21,339 nt of DNA from a virus, in the IMG/VR virus record IMGVR_UViG_3300009164_003561, positions 1 to 21,339 of that record; one strand, given 5' to 3'. The notes beneath the pieces are model-generated. The model searched no databases. It saw nothing but the letters and a program-made list of their open reading frames with translations, and was not told where the DNA came from. The position numbers were made by a program, and so were the translations under genes. Below, in pieces: positions 1-7,658 of this stretch. The first letter of the stretch is position 1, and each line of letters begins with the position of its first letter.

Positions 1-156
1 ATTGAAGTGCATTTTAGATACAATGATGACTTTGCCAATCATAATGCCACAACCATTATACCGGTTTGGCGTGACGAGTTTTACTCCAGCCCTGCAGGCG
101 ATAGACTGGGATTTATATTAAAAGATAACACGGAATTAACAAAAATAGGAAATTAA
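1..156 (+). CDS. C-terminal end of an unidentified protein (partial)
   Basis: Frame 1 is open from the window edge for 51 codons and stops with TAA at 154-156, directly abutting the nrdB ATG at 157. The visible tail (IEVHFRYNDDFANHNATT... ending ELTKIGN) is mixed charged and hydrophobic and has no motif I recognise. It does not look like an NrdA C-terminus, because the paired cysteines expected at the end of class I alpha subunits are absent. The zero-gap junction suggests co-transcription with nrdB. The 5' part lies outside the window, so length and function cannot be judged. Confidence 0.6.
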   Translation: MEVHFRYNDDFANHNATTIIPVWRDEFYSSPAGDRLGFILKDNTELTKIGN

Positions 157-1257
157 ATGTCAACACAACAATACAACTTAACAACAAAAACAGACTATCT
201 AAGTCGTAAGATGTTTCTGGATCCACAGGGTCCGGTTACTATTCAACGATTTGAAGAAGTAAAATATAAAAAGATTGCAGACTACGATAGCACTGCTCGT
301 GGCTTTTTTTGGCAACCGGAAGAAGTAAGTCTCACAAAAGACAGCAACGATTTTAAAGAAGCCAGCGATGCAGTTAAACATATCTTTACCAGCAATTTGC
401 TTCGTCAAACTGCTCTAGACAGTTTACAGGGCCGCGGCCCTACACAGGTATTCACTCCTGTTTGTAGTTTGCCTGAAGTCGAAGCATTGATGTACAACTG
501 GGGATTCTTCGAAACAAATATCCATAGTAAATCATACAGTCATATTATTCGTAATATCTACAATGTACCTAAAGATGTTTTCAACACAATTCACGATACT
601 AAAGAAATTGTGGACATGGCTGCAAGTGTTGGCAAGTATTATGATGCACTACATTTGGTCAACTGCCGCAAGGAAGTGGGAGAAGTAATTGACGAGCATG
701 AACATATACGAGCAATCTGGATGGCACTCAATGCAAGTTATGCATTAGAAGCCTTCCGCTTTATGGTATCATTCGCTACATCGTTAGCAATGGTTGAGAA
801 TAAAATCTTTATTGGTAATGGTAACATTATCAGTTTAATCCTACAAGACGAGTTGTTGCACAAAGGCTGGACTGCTTACTTGATCAATCAAGTGGTCAAA
901 GAAGATCCTAGATTTGTAAAAGCCAAAGCGGAGTGTGAAGCAGAAGTATATCAACTATATATGGATGTTATCCGTGAAGAAAAGTCTTGGGCGGATTACT
1001 TGTTCAAGAAAGGACCTGTGATTGGATTGAATGCCAACATCTTAAAGGATTTTGTTGATTATACAGCAGTAAACGCATTAAAGGAGATAGGCATTAAATA
1101 TCAAAGTCCTGCACCCAAGTCAACTCCTATTCCTTGGTTTAACAAGCACAGTGATACCAGTAAGAAACAAACGGCTTTGCAGGAAAACGAAAGCACCAAT
1201 TATGTTATTGGTGTGATGAGCGAAAGCATTGACTACGATGCACTACCTATGTTATAA
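157..1257 (+). CDS. nrdB: Class I ribonucleotide reductase beta subunit
   Basis: This is the radical-generating small subunit (R2) that works with NrdA to make deoxyribonucleotides in the cytoplasm, a common phage function for boosting dNTP supply. The 366 residues match the family length. The order of motifs follows E. coli NrdB: FFWQPEEV near 50-57, LDSLQGR with metal ligand D88, IHSKSYSHIIRN with ligand H123 and radical tyrosine Y127, LEAFRFMVSFA with E198, and QDELLH with E232 and H235. The C-terminal half keeps WADYLF, GLN and PIPWFN. One oddity is that the glutamate before the histidine is spaced E119-T-N-I-H123, one residue longer than the usual E-x-x-H. No nrdA is visible; glutaredoxin lies three genes downstream. 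Confidence 0.95.
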   Translation: MSTQQYNLTTKTDYLSRKMFLDPQGPVTIQRFEEVKYKKIADYDSTARGFFWQPEEVSLTKDSNDFKEASDAVKHIFTSNLLRQTALDSLQGRGPTQVFTPVCSLPEVEALMYNWGFFETNIHSKSYSHIIRNIYNVPKDVFNTIHDTKEIVDMAASVGKYYDALHLVNCRKEVGEVIDEHEHIRAIWMALNASYALEAFRFMVSFATSLAMVENKIFIGNGNIISLILQDELLHKGWTAYLINQVVKEDPRFVKAKAECEAEVYQLYMDVIREEKSWADYLFKKGPVIGLNANILKDFVDYTAVNALKEIGIKYQSPAPKSTPIPWFNKHSDTSKKQTALQENESTNYVIGVMSESIDYDALPML

Positions 1258-1258
1258 T
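1229..1258 (+). promoter_or_regulatory. Possible sigma70 promoter inside the nrdB 3' end
   Basis: TTGACT (1229-1234) and TATAAT (1253-1258) are separated by 18 nt, inside the last codons of nrdB. The expected start point falls at or next to the ATG at 1264, so transcripts from it would be nearly leaderless. It could be a chance match in AT-rich coding DNA. Confidence 0.35.
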
Positions 1259-1263
1259 ATATT

Positions 1264-1866
1264 ATGAAAATTAACGAACTAACCCTAAATGAACAAGCAA
1301 TAACTCAGCAAGAGTTATCGCAGTTATATGTAAAAGGAAAGCCAATGAGTTTTATTAAAAATACTCCTGTGGCTTTGGTTCCTTTTGCGAACCTTGAAAA
1401 ATTATTTGGTCCTGAAAAAGCTCAGGAAATTGCCGGGCTGGCTGGATCGGTAGATAAAACAAGTTATAGCCAAGCATACCAACAAAATGGATATGTGGTG
1501 TTTCAATGGAACAGTAATGAAAATGCTCCTGACATTTATATTGCTAATCCAGAAGTAGTATCTAGCAAGTATGAAAAATTTACTGGTCAATTACCCACTG
1601 ATCCCAAAGGAAGAAGTAAGGTTCCTTCGTTGGTAGTATTGGACAAACTAGGTTTAGATGCCAATCGTGTGCCTTTCTTTGTTAAGAAGGTTCCCACTGA
1701 AATGATCGGCGCAGACAGTGTTGGACTAGCTGGAAAAGTTATTCAAACGTCCTGGGGTGAACAAACTGTACAACAGGGCGGATTTATTGTAAAAGAACCA
1801 AATGGACACATCTATACTGTGGCACCAGATGCCAAAGGATTACCCATTGGATATATTAGGGCATAA
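1264..1866 (+). CDS. Hypothetical protein with an internal duplication
   Basis: This 200-residue soluble protein has no signal peptide or membrane segment, and I do not recognise a family. It contains two copies of one module about 96 residues apart: GLAGSV (58-63), TSYS (66-69) and GYVV (76-79) recur as GLAGKV (154-159), TSWG (162-165) and GFIV (173-176). Both copies are followed by a short IY[IT][AV] strand. The opening MKINEL is a common start in proteins of T4-like phages. It sits 6 nt after nrdB with no clear Shine-Dalgarno sequence and is followed 1 nt later by the Cys-rich mini-gene. A virion or core protein is possible, but that is a guess from context. Confidence 0.75.
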   Translation: MKINELTLNEQAITQQELSQLYVKGKPMSFIKNTPVALVPFANLEKLFGPEKAQEIAGLAGSVDKTSYSQAYQQNGYVVFQWNSNENAPDIYIANPEVVSSKYEKFTGQLPTDPKGRSKVPSLVVLDKLGLDANRVPFFVKKVPTEMIGADSVGLAGKVIQTSWGEQTVQQGGFIVKEPNGHIYTVAPDAKGLPIGYIRA

Positions 1867-1867
1867 T

Positions 1868-2032
1868 ATGCAAGTAAGAGTAAAAGAACAACAAGAAGAA
1901 TTTGGCGCCTGCGGTTGCGGCCGTAGCCCAACTGGTAAGTGCTGTGGTTGGCATGGTCTAACTGAAGAACAGTACCAAACAGCACTGGAAGAATACGAAA
2001 AGAATTTATTTGAAGATGGAGCAGGAATATGA
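1868..2032 (+). CDS. Mini Cys-rich protein, CDGSH-like metal site
   Basis: This is a 54-residue protein starting MQVRVKEQQEEFGACGCG. The start at 1868 is chosen because an upstream in-frame ATG at 1802 lies inside the preceding gene. The core CGCGRSPTGKCCGWH (about 14-28) resembles the iron-sulfur CDGSH signature (C-x-C, then S/T, then C-x-G-x-H) but is one residue shorter between the Ser and the third Cys, and lacks the Asp of C-D-G. It is therefore either a degenerate CDGSH [2Fe-2S] site or a small zinc site. The acidic helix LTEEQYQTALEEYEKNLFE follows. It overlaps glutaredoxin by an ATGA, suggesting translational coupling and perhaps a joint redox role. Confidence 0.7.
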   Translation: MQVRVKEQQEEFGACGCGRSPTGKCCGWHGLTEEQYQTALEEYEKNLFEDGAGI

Positions 2033-2268
2033 AAGTAGAAATTTATACCAAGGATCAATGTCCTTATTGCGTACAAGCAAAGAATTTGATGAGCAGTAAA
2101 GGCTGGGAATTTACCGAGTATTATATTAACAACGAAACAAGAGAAAGATTGTTAGAAGAAATGACAACAAGAATCGGAACAATGCCACGCACTGTTCCGC
2201 AGATCTTTATTGATGACGTATCAATCGGTGGGTTCACCGAATTGGCAGCTTGGGTAAAAACACAATAA
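2029..2268 (+). CDS. Glutaredoxin
   Basis: This 79-residue thiol-disulfide oxidoreductase is the right length for phage glutaredoxins. The active site CPYC is at 11-14 in the context KDQCPYCVQAK. The cis-proline motif TVPQIFID (about 55-62) and the glutathione-binding GG in SIGGFTEL (about 65-72) are both present. In T4-like phages glutaredoxins reduce the phage ribonucleotide reductase, and the nearby nrdB fits that role. It starts inside the stop codon of the Cys-rich mini-gene (ATGA at 2029-2032). Confidence 0.92.
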   Translation: MKVEIYTKDQCPYCVQAKNLMSSKGWEFTEYYINNETRERLLEEMTTRIGTMPRTVPQIFIDDVSIGGFTELAAWVKTQ

Positions 2269-2274
2269 TTTAAT

Positions 2275-2583
2275 ATGTTAAAAGAAAATAAAATCGGAAA
2301 AACAGTGAGCATGAAACTTTCCAGCGGTGATGAAGTCGTTGGTAAAGTAACAGGACAGAACGCTGATGGTATTACGATCAGTAAACCAGTTATACTGGCG
2401 GCTAGCAGGGAAGGACTACAAATGGTTCCTTTTATGATGACAGCCAGTCCCGACGGTGAATATTTGTTCAAAACGCACAACATCATGTGTATAGTTGACA
2501 CGGGTGATCAAGTTGCAGATGCTTATCTTGAAAGTACCACAGGCATTAAGCCTGTTAGAAACTCCAGCAGTATTATAATATAA
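2275..2583 (+). CDS. Sm/LSm-like phage protein
   Basis: This 102-residue protein has an N-terminal segment GKTVSMKLSSGDEVVGKVTG with the strand-turn-strand look of an Sm1 motif (V-x-L-x-G-x-x-x-x-G). It is followed by a variable stretch and a second block near NIMCIVDTGDQV. Sm-like proteins of cyanophage origin with this layout are known and form ring oligomers; RNA or protein binding in this one is inferred. The C-terminal tail is polar and probably disordered. It lies between glutaredoxin and the PAAR gene and ends 1 nt before the latter. The alternative is a generic small beta-barrel. Confidence 0.7.
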   Translation: MLKENKIGKTVSMKLSSGDEVVGKVTGQNADGITISKPVILAASREGLQMVPFMMTASPDGEYLFKTHNIMCIVDTGDQVADAYLESTTGIKPVRNSSSIII

Positions 2584-2584
2584 T

Positions 2585-2854
2585 ATGAGAGAAGTACACA
2601 GGTTATATGACCCCAACGAAGATGGTGCAATCATTGAAGAAGTCATACAAAGCACAGTTTTTGCTAATAACCTGTTGGTAAGTGTTGACGGTAGCCCAGT
2701 TCAAGAGCATGGACTAGGCGAGCATGATAGTCCTGTGACTGCCAATGGCAGTACCACAGTGTTTATCAATGGGATTCCTGTGAACCGCCGTGGAGATCCA
2801 GATAGCTGTGATCACCCCAGGGCACAGGGTAGCCCAGATGTATTTGTGGAGTAG
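2585..2854 (+). CDS. PAAR-domain spike-tip protein
   Basis: This 89-residue PAAR-type protein would sharpen the central tail spike of a contractile-tailed phage, the equivalent of T4 gp5.4. It shows the family pattern of short Gly/Pro-rich repeats: VDGSPVQEHGLGEHDSP, TVFINGIPVNRRGDPD, then SCDHPRAQGSPDVFVE. Candidate zinc ligands are H42, H47, C75 and H77. The family binds Zn at the cone tip. The gene ends just before a late promoter and a large virion protein, consistent with a baseplate/tail module. Its start lacks a strong Shine-Dalgarno sequence and lies 1 nt after the previous stop. Confidence 0.9.
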   Translation: MREVHRLYDPNEDGAIIEEVIQSTVFANNLLVSVDGSPVQEHGLGEHDSPVTANGSTTVFINGIPVNRRGDPDSCDHPRAQGSPDVFVE

Positions 2855-2855
2855 C

Positions 2856-2863
2856 GATAAATA
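2856..2863 (+). promoter_or_regulatory. T4-type late promoter
   Basis: GATAAATA (2856-2863) differs from the T4 late consensus TATAAATA at the first base, and a second CTAAATA lies a few bases on (about 2865-2871). The virion protein ATG follows at 2884. The position right before a structural gene fits late expression. Confidence 0.6.
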
Positions 2864-2883
2864 TCTAAATACAACGGATAATT

Positions 2884-5013
2884 ATGGCCAGCCCACTAAA
2901 AATAACATTTCCCACTAATCTACCTAAGAACGAAAAAGATCTTATCTGTATGCTACTAGCAGGCAGATTAAAAGACCTATTCAAAGGTAGATTAGTCTGC
3001 GCCCAACTTGCTATCGACGACTTGATTAAAGAAACAACTGGCGTCAGTGCCCTAGGTTCTTTACGTGATTCGCTAGTTAGCATGAGCTCGGCGATTAATG
3101 GTTTAAAAGCAGCCACTGGTTACAATGCAATATTGAATGGTGTTAATCAAGCACTGGGGCAAGTTAATAATGTTTTTAGTCTCGGTGGTTTATGTCCTAG
3201 TCCAGTACGTGCTCCGCAGATACCCGACCTACTGGGCAAGTTAAATGCAAACCTATTTGGCCAAGCAAATAATATATTGAATTCTCTGGGCAAAGCAATG
3301 AATCCTAGTATGTGTCTTGGTGGCGGCCCTGGTGGTTTTGGGATTAATTGGAATAGTTTTCCTGGAGATTTAAAAAATCTAAAAAATTCTATTCAACAGT
3401 TTAAAAATAACCCTGCAGGATTTAACAGTACTATATCTGCCTTTGAGAAAAATATAAAATCACAGGTAGCGAGAATGAATTCGGAGATTAAACGTCTCCA
3501 ACAAAATTTAGCAGACCCACTAGGTCTTAATAATAAACTTAATACATCTAGATCACTGCAACGTGCAAAGAATAATACAGATGGTTACCCAGTTAAAGAT
3601 GCACAGGGAATATTGCACAACAATGCCCTACGTTCCATGGTTACGGCAGATGTGGAAGCAGTAATAGACAATGGTGATAAATCCATAATTACGTATAAGA
3701 CTGTGCCAATATTAAATTATTGCGGTGACGTAGAAGGCTATAAACGTGTTGCAGTGTCAGGACCACTGGAATATGCTGGCTGGGATCCTAATAACCCAGC
3801 ACTAAACCAAGATAATCCTACTGTAAATCCTCAGGCGACGTACCTGAACTATGATTATCTATTCAAGGAAGAATCCAACGTCATAAACATATATGACAAA
3901 ACAGGTGCAGTCGTAACTGACATCAATATTGCTAGAGGTAATGCATATAGATTTGGATTTGAATTATCTACTACACGAATCAAATTTTATTCAGACAGTA
4001 GCCATACAACTTCATGGACAGAAGGGTTTACGTTTAGTAAAACACCAGATGCCGGCGGCGACCTGGAAATATTATATCCAGACTCTACTGTATCATTTGA
4101 ACGTGGCGATTTAGATTGGCGTGTACTCATAGAAAATCCAACTACCCCCAACTCACTATATTGGCGAGCAACCAACAACCAACAGGGTAATATCAGTGTT
4201 GATGTCAGTAGTCCCACAGTAGTACCAGAAGAAGATAGAACATATGATATTGCTATGGCAGTTAAAAAGGCTTGCCTACACTTAGTAACGGATTCTGAAG
4301 CCATACCGGGTACATCTTCAACAGTAAAGTATGATAGATTCTATGGATCAGGCACAACAACACAGAGAAAATACAACGCAGTGGCCAAGGTGTTTAATAG
4401 TACTGGCAGCGAGTTGGGTTCTATAACTGTTAATAATGTGGCGGTGGAGACCTACGATACTACAACGTATAATGATGGTGCCATTACAACTGTCACTCAG
4501 ATTGCCAATGGTTTATATTTAATATATAAACGTTATGTCAGCATAGAAAATGGCTTGGAATTCAGTCAGATACATTTTTATATTTCCAGTTCTGCCAGTG
4601 AAGACGATGCCACAGAATGTTTATTGTTGAAATTTACAGATCCCATTACATTGCAGAATTCCACTAAACTTCCATATACAGACACTTATTCTTATAATGT
4701 AACTGTTACACAAAAAGATGGCAGTGGTAATTTTGTACCAGTAACCACTCCTATAACAAACTCTGATCAGGTAAAGTTTGAATTATACAAAAATGGTAGT
4801 AGACAGTTTATTCGTTTTAATTTAACATCCAACACAGAAGCCAATAAATTTAATACTCCGAAAAATGAATTCGTACTACAAACTGATATAGAGATAGATC
4901 CCAATGATGTCAGCAGAACGTTTGTTAATTCTGATCCCATTGAGTATAGAACATACATTTATGTAAAGACCAATGACGGTAATGGCATAGAATTAGTACT
5001 CACTTTGGTTTAA
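2884..5013 (+). CDS. Large virion structural protein (baseplate or fibre)
   Basis: This 709-residue protein is not assigned to a named family. Residues 1-100 are helical, with VCAQLAIDDLIKE. Residues 120-165 are Gly/Pro-rich with scattered Cys (GGLCPSP, MCLGGGPGGFG). A helical, coiled-coil-like stretch follows (about 165-215, ending SEIKRLQQNLADPL), and then a long beta-rich C-terminal half full of Thr, Asn, Asp and Tyr, typical of stacked beta-sandwich or fibre domains. There is no signal peptide. The location after the PAAR gene and under a late promoter supports a tail or baseplate role. It is followed by a new promoter, so it closes this late unit. Confidence 0.75.
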   Translation: MASPLKITFPTNLPKNEKDLICMLLAGRLKDLFKGRLVCAQLAIDDLIKETTGVSALGSLRDSLVSMSSAINGLKAATGYNAILNGVNQALGQVNNVFSLGGLCPSPVRAPQIPDLLGKLNANLFGQANNILNSLGKAMNPSMCLGGGPGGFGINWNSFPGDLKNLKNSIQQFKNNPAGFNSTISAFEKNIKSQVARMNSEIKRLQQNLADPLGLNNKLNTSRSLQRAKNNTDGYPVKDAQGILHNNALRSMVTADVEAVIDNGDKSIITYKTVPILNYCGDVEGYKRVAVSGPLEYAGWDPNNPALNQDNPTVNPQATYLNYDYLFKEESNVINIYDKTGAVVTDINIARGNAYRFGFELSTTRIKFYSDSSHTTSWTEGFTFSKTPDAGGDLEILYPDSTVSFERGDLDWRVLIENPTTPNSLYWRATNNQQGNISVDVSSPTVVPEEDRTYDIAMAVKKACLHLVTDSEAIPGTSSTVKYDRFYGSGTTTQRKYNAVAKVFNSTGSELGSITVNNVAVETYDTTTYNDGAITTVTQIANGLYLIYKRYVSIENGLEFSQIHFYISSSASEDDATECLLLKFTDPITLQNSTKLPYTDTYSYNVTVTQKDGSGNFVPVTTPITNSDQVKFELYKNGSRQFIRFNLTSNTEANKFNTPKNEFVLQTDIEIDPNDVSRTFVNSDPIEYRTYIYVKTNDGNGIELVLTLV

Positions 5014-5029
5014 ATCGGTTATCAACCAT

Positions 5030-5058
5030 TTGACATTAAATCAGTTTTAGCATATAAT
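5030..5058 (+). promoter_or_regulatory. Consensus sigma70 promoter
   Basis: TTGACA (5030-5035) and TATAAT (5053-5058) both match consensus exactly and are spaced 17 nt apart, in the only intergenic gap of this area. The cupin ATG follows at 5080 with AGGAG upstream. It implies early transcription by host RNA polymerase of the 5080-8645 block. Confidence 0.8.
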
Positions 5059-5079
5059 TAAGCACTAGGAGTAATTCTG

Positions 5080-5550
5080 ATGCTTAGACAAATTGTCAAC
5101 TTCCTTACCAAAATTGGTAGACAGCGTATTATTTTAGACAGGGAAAGTAACGAACCTTATTTGGAACGTTATTATATCTTTTTAAAAGAACGTAAACTAT
5201 TTCCATTTAATATTTTCTTACACAAGTTTTTGAAATCAGATCCAGACGATGTGCATGATCATCCCTGGCCCTATGCAACATTAATTTTAAAAGGTGGTTA
5301 TTATGAATGGACTCCAGAATTTGATAGCAATGGTACCAAGATCAGTGAAACACGGCATTGGCGTGGTCCTGGGCACTTTCGTTTTTGCAGTGCTAATAGC
5401 TATCACCGTATTGAACTTAAAGTAGATGTAGACTGCTGGACAATGTTTATGCCCGGACCACAGAAACGTGAGTGGGGTTTTTTAGTTAATAATAAATGGA
5501 TACACAATGACGAATACATTAAGCAACGTACTGCTTCAGCCAAGCAATAA
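5080..5550 (+). CDS. Cupin-fold metalloprotein
   Basis: This 156-residue protein has the cupin metal-site signature: DDVHDHPWPY (H59 and H61), then GGYYEW with E76, and a second-motif histidine near SYHRIEL (H109). PGPQKREWGF closes the fold. Single-domain cupins bind Fe, Mn or Zn and act as dioxygenases, isomerases or sugar-binding proteins; the substrate here cannot be told. Similar small HDHPW cupins occur in marine T4-like phages. The start is supported by AGGAG 10-14 nt upstream and by a consensus promoter at 5030-5058. It heads a run of plus-strand genes. Confidence 0.75.
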   Translation: MLRQIVNFLTKIGRQRIILDRESNEPYLERYYIFLKERKLFPFNIFLHKFLKSDPDDVHDHPWPYATLILKGGYYEWTPEFDSNGTKISETRHWRGPGHFRFCSANSYHRIELKVDVDCWTMFMPGPQKREWGFLVNNKWIHNDEYIKQRTASAKQ

Positions 5551-5559
5551 TACTTAGAC

Positions 5560-6006
5560 ATGAAAAAATATTATTTTGCCTATGGCATGAATACTAATCT
5601 CAGTGAGATGACCATGCGCTGTCCTGGTGCGGTTAATCTAGGTCATTGCACATTAACAGGATTTGAACTAAAGTTTAGACTTCATGCTGATATTGATCGC
5701 AGTGAAGGACATGTAATGGAAGGTGTACTTTGGGAAATTACCGCTGACTGTGAACGTGCCTTGGATCGTTTAGAAGGTTATCCTTTTTACTATGACAAGA
5801 TTGAAGTAGTAGTTAATCCAACTACTACGGTAGATAGAATGACGCATATCGTTGCCATGGCTTATATTATGAACACCAAAGGCCAAGAAGAGGCTCCAGG
5901 TGCAGGTTACAAGCAATGTCTAATCGAAGGCTATACTGCAAATGGATTAAATGTCGATAAGTTGACAGAAAAAATTAATTCAATTACAATTAAAGAACAT
6001 GCATAA
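5560..6006 (+). CDS. Gamma-glutamylcyclotransferase-like protein
   Basis: This 148-residue GGCT-fold protein has the N-terminal YFAYGMN (5-11), matching the family glycine-rich loop Y-x-Y-G-x-N. Next come GVLWEIT (55-61) and RALDRLEGYPFYYDK (66-80), in which E72 is the expected catalytic acid. Family members release 5-oxoproline from gamma-glutamyl peptides or amines. Phage homologues are of unknown substrate; a link to glutathione turnover or to removing gamma-glutamylamine groups would be inference. It overlaps the next gene by 8 nt. Confidence 0.82.
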   Translation: MKKYYFAYGMNTNLSEMTMRCPGAVNLGHCTLTGFELKFRLHADIDRSEGHVMEGVLWEITADCERALDRLEGYPFYYDKIEVVVNPTTTVDRMTHIVAMAYIMNTKGQEEAPGAGYKQCLIEGYTANGLNVDKLTEKINSITIKEHA

Positions 6007-6289
6007 CGATCAAGTCCTGCTAGATTATAAGATCACCGTTACCGGTACTAAAATTAAGCGACAACGTTATATCAATCCATTTACACATGTTAACCCAAGT
6101 TGGGATGACAATCCATTCATTGAAGATAGAATAGAAGATGTACAGATGATTACAGCAGATATTCCAGAACGAGAATTTATCGCAATGTTAGATGCATTGG
6201 GTGAAATAAGAGATCTGATGAGAAACCCAGAAACAGCAAGATTGTTAATGGAAGCAAGGTTTATAAATAGATTAAAAGGTAGTAGATAA
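5999..6289 (+). CDS. Hypothetical phage protein, 96 aa
   Basis: This soluble, charged 96-residue protein has an N-terminal beta segment (LLDYKITVTGTKIKRQRYINPF), an acidic centre (FIEDRIEDVQM) and a C-terminal helical part (FIAMLDALGEIRDLM, then ARLLMEARFINRLKG). I do not recognise it. It starts within the last codons of the cyclotransferase-like gene (ATGCATAA overlap) and ends 1 nt before the next ATG, so it is probably translationally coupled to both. Confidence 0.65.
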   Translation: MHNDQVLLDYKITVTGTKIKRQRYINPFTHVNPSWDDNPFIEDRIEDVQMITADIPEREFIAMLDALGEIRDLMRNPETARLLMEARFINRLKGSR

Positions 6290-6290
6290 A

Positions 6291-7130
6291 ATGGCACAGC
6301 ATACAAATTATTGGAGTTGCAGTACTTTTGCAGATTGGATTCGTGGCACTAACAAACTTAAAATGGGTACCAGCGAGGAATGGGATGCTTGGCACACGCA
6401 AGCAACAAAAGCGCATCCTATTCGTTATTGGCTCGCTGATACTGCCCTAGATAATCTGCAAGACTTTGTAACTTGGCCTGTAAGGAAATTACATGACATC
6501 AAATACTATATTAACAACCGTTGGGTTACTCGCACTCATAGCCTTACTGCTCATGCCCAAGACATCAAACCCGGTCAGTGGCAGGATGTGGGTAATCGCT
6601 TTTTGCCTTGCCTATTTAATGAGCTTGTGGACTTTGTCGAGATAGAAACAGCCTGGAGTCACATCGCTTGGAGTGACAAAAAAGATACTGAAAAATACAA
6701 TCCTCCTTTCTATGCCAGTGGTTGGTGGCGTTGGAGAACATGGCGTTGCCCGCAGGCTGGTTTAGATCATCTTGATTGGGCAATGAGTTTAACTAACACT
6801 GACTGGTGTGAACCAGATCATCCTGATTATGGTAAGCCTACACTACAAGCAGTTCGTGCTCGAGAAATTAAAGAACTGTACCTATGGTGGACTGAAACCT
6901 ATCGCAATCGTCCCGACCCGCACGATGCAAGTGGATGGAGTGCATATTGTGAAGCCTCACGTCTAACCAATGGTGGTAAGTTATTCTTTGGCGCAGATAA
7001 AAGTCCCGAGCTTAAAAAGCAAAGCGATAAAGCTCATAAGCTATTACAAAAGATAGAAGCAGCCTACGAAAAAGAAGATGAGGCAATGATGATACGTTTA
7101 ATCAAAGCAAGGGATAGTCTATGGACTTAA
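6291..7130 (+). CDS. Conserved phage protein, Trp-rich, 279 aa
   Basis: This is a cytosolic protein unusually rich in tryptophan (about 20 Trp), with motifs such as NYWSCSTFADWIRGT, HPIRYWLADTALDNLQDFVTWP, YYINNRWVTRTH and GNRFLPCLFNELVDFVEIE. I associate this pattern with a hypothetical family of T4-like marine phages of unknown function. There is no catalytic motif I can name. The C-terminal 40 residues are a charged helix (KKQSDKAHKLLQKIEAAYEK). Its end overlaps the zinc-ribbon mini-gene by 10 nt. Confidence 0.75.
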   Translation: MAQHTNYWSCSTFADWIRGTNKLKMGTSEEWDAWHTQATKAHPIRYWLADTALDNLQDFVTWPVRKLHDIKYYINNRWVTRTHSLTAHAQDIKPGQWQDVGNRFLPCLFNELVDFVEIETAWSHIAWSDKKDTEKYNPPFYASGWWRWRTWRCPQAGLDHLDWAMSLTNTDWCEPDHPDYGKPTLQAVRAREIKELYLWWTETYRNRPDPHDASGWSAYCEASRLTNGGKLFFGADKSPELKKQSDKAHKLLQKIEAAYEKEDEAMMIRLIKARDSLWT

Positions 7131-7294
7131 CTGGTAATGTATGCAAATGTGGCAAAGAACCACAATATTCCCAAGATTACGATGCTTACTATTGCGGGCC
7201 CTGTAATGTATGGGCAGAAGACAAATGTGATGATCCAATATGTGAATTTTGCACGAATCGTCCCAATGTACCTGTAAACGAAACCGGCCCCTAA
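7121..7294 (+). CDS. Small zinc-ribbon-like protein, 57 aa
   Basis: A short ORF MDLTGNVCKCGKEPQ... of 57 codons ends with TAA at 7292-7294. It carries seven cysteines as C8-K-C10, C25-G-P-C28, C36 and C41-E-F-C44, i.e. paired CxC/CxxC knuckles that suggest one or two structural zinc sites. The start lies inside the 3' end of the Trp-rich gene in another frame, a typical coupled phage overlap. The function is unknown; small zinc-ribbon proteins of phages often bind nucleic acid or host polymerase. Confidence 0.65.
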   Translation: MDLTGNVCKCGKEPQYSQDYDAYYCGPCNVWAEDKCDDPICEFCTNRPNVPVNETGP

Positions 7295-7323
7295 GACGTT
7301 AAATATAATATAAGGAGAATACT

Positions 7324-7641
7324 ATGAAAAAAATTCTATTAACATTGTCGCTTTTAGCATTAACGGGCTCGGCACTGGCACAACATCATGGACATGGATT
7401 CCGTCATCATGGGCATCACGGTTATTACCGTGGTCCAGGTTTTGGTTGGTGGGTGGCACCTGTTGTTACGGGTGTAATTGGTTATGAAATTGCTAGACAA
7501 CAGCAAGTTATCGTTCAACAACCTCCTGTGGTTGTACAACAGCCTCCCGTAGTTTATCAACCAAATCCTAATTGTACACCGTGGACAGAAACACACAGCT
7601 CAGATGGCACAATTACAAGAACTCGTACTTGTGCCCAGTAA
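7324..7641 (+). CDS. Secreted His-rich protein with signal peptide
   Basis: This 105-residue protein has a textbook Sec signal: MKK, a hydrophobic core ILLTLSLLALTG, and cleavage expected after SALA at 19-20. The mature N-terminus is His/Gly-rich (HHGHGFRHHGHHGYYRG). A short hydrophobic stretch WWVAPVVTGVIGYEIA follows, then the repeats QQPPVVVQQPPVVY, and finally a two-Cys tail CTPWTETHSSDGTITRTRTC that may form a disulfide. The tail resembles small envelope proteins of proteobacteria, so host origin is plausible. It would act in the periplasm, perhaps binding metal. AAGGAG at 7312-7317 is a strong Shine-Dalgarno sequence. The gene lies 17 nt before a radical SAM gene. Confidence 0.8.
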   Translation: MKKILLTLSLLALTGSALAQHHGHGFRHHGHHGYYRGPGFGWWVAPVVTGVIGYEIARQQQVIVQQPPVVVQQPPVVYQPNPNCTPWTETHSSDGTITRTRTCAQ

Positions 7642-7658
7642 TTGAAGCCATGCAATAA

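Noticed and set aside
1802-1867. Longer start for the Cys-rich mini-protein
   Set aside because: The extension lies wholly inside the preceding gene in another frame; ATG at 1868 follows that gene's stop directly.
3987-4304. Minus-strand open frames inside the 709-aa virion gene
   Set aside because: Typical antisense shadows without ribosome binding sites, promoters or recognisable protein features.
7304-7309. TATAAT as a -10 for the secreted His-rich gene
   Set aside because: No -35 at 16-18 nt upstream, and a start 6-7 nt downstream would fall in the Shine-Dalgarno sequence. A late-type TTAAATA reading is possible but weak.
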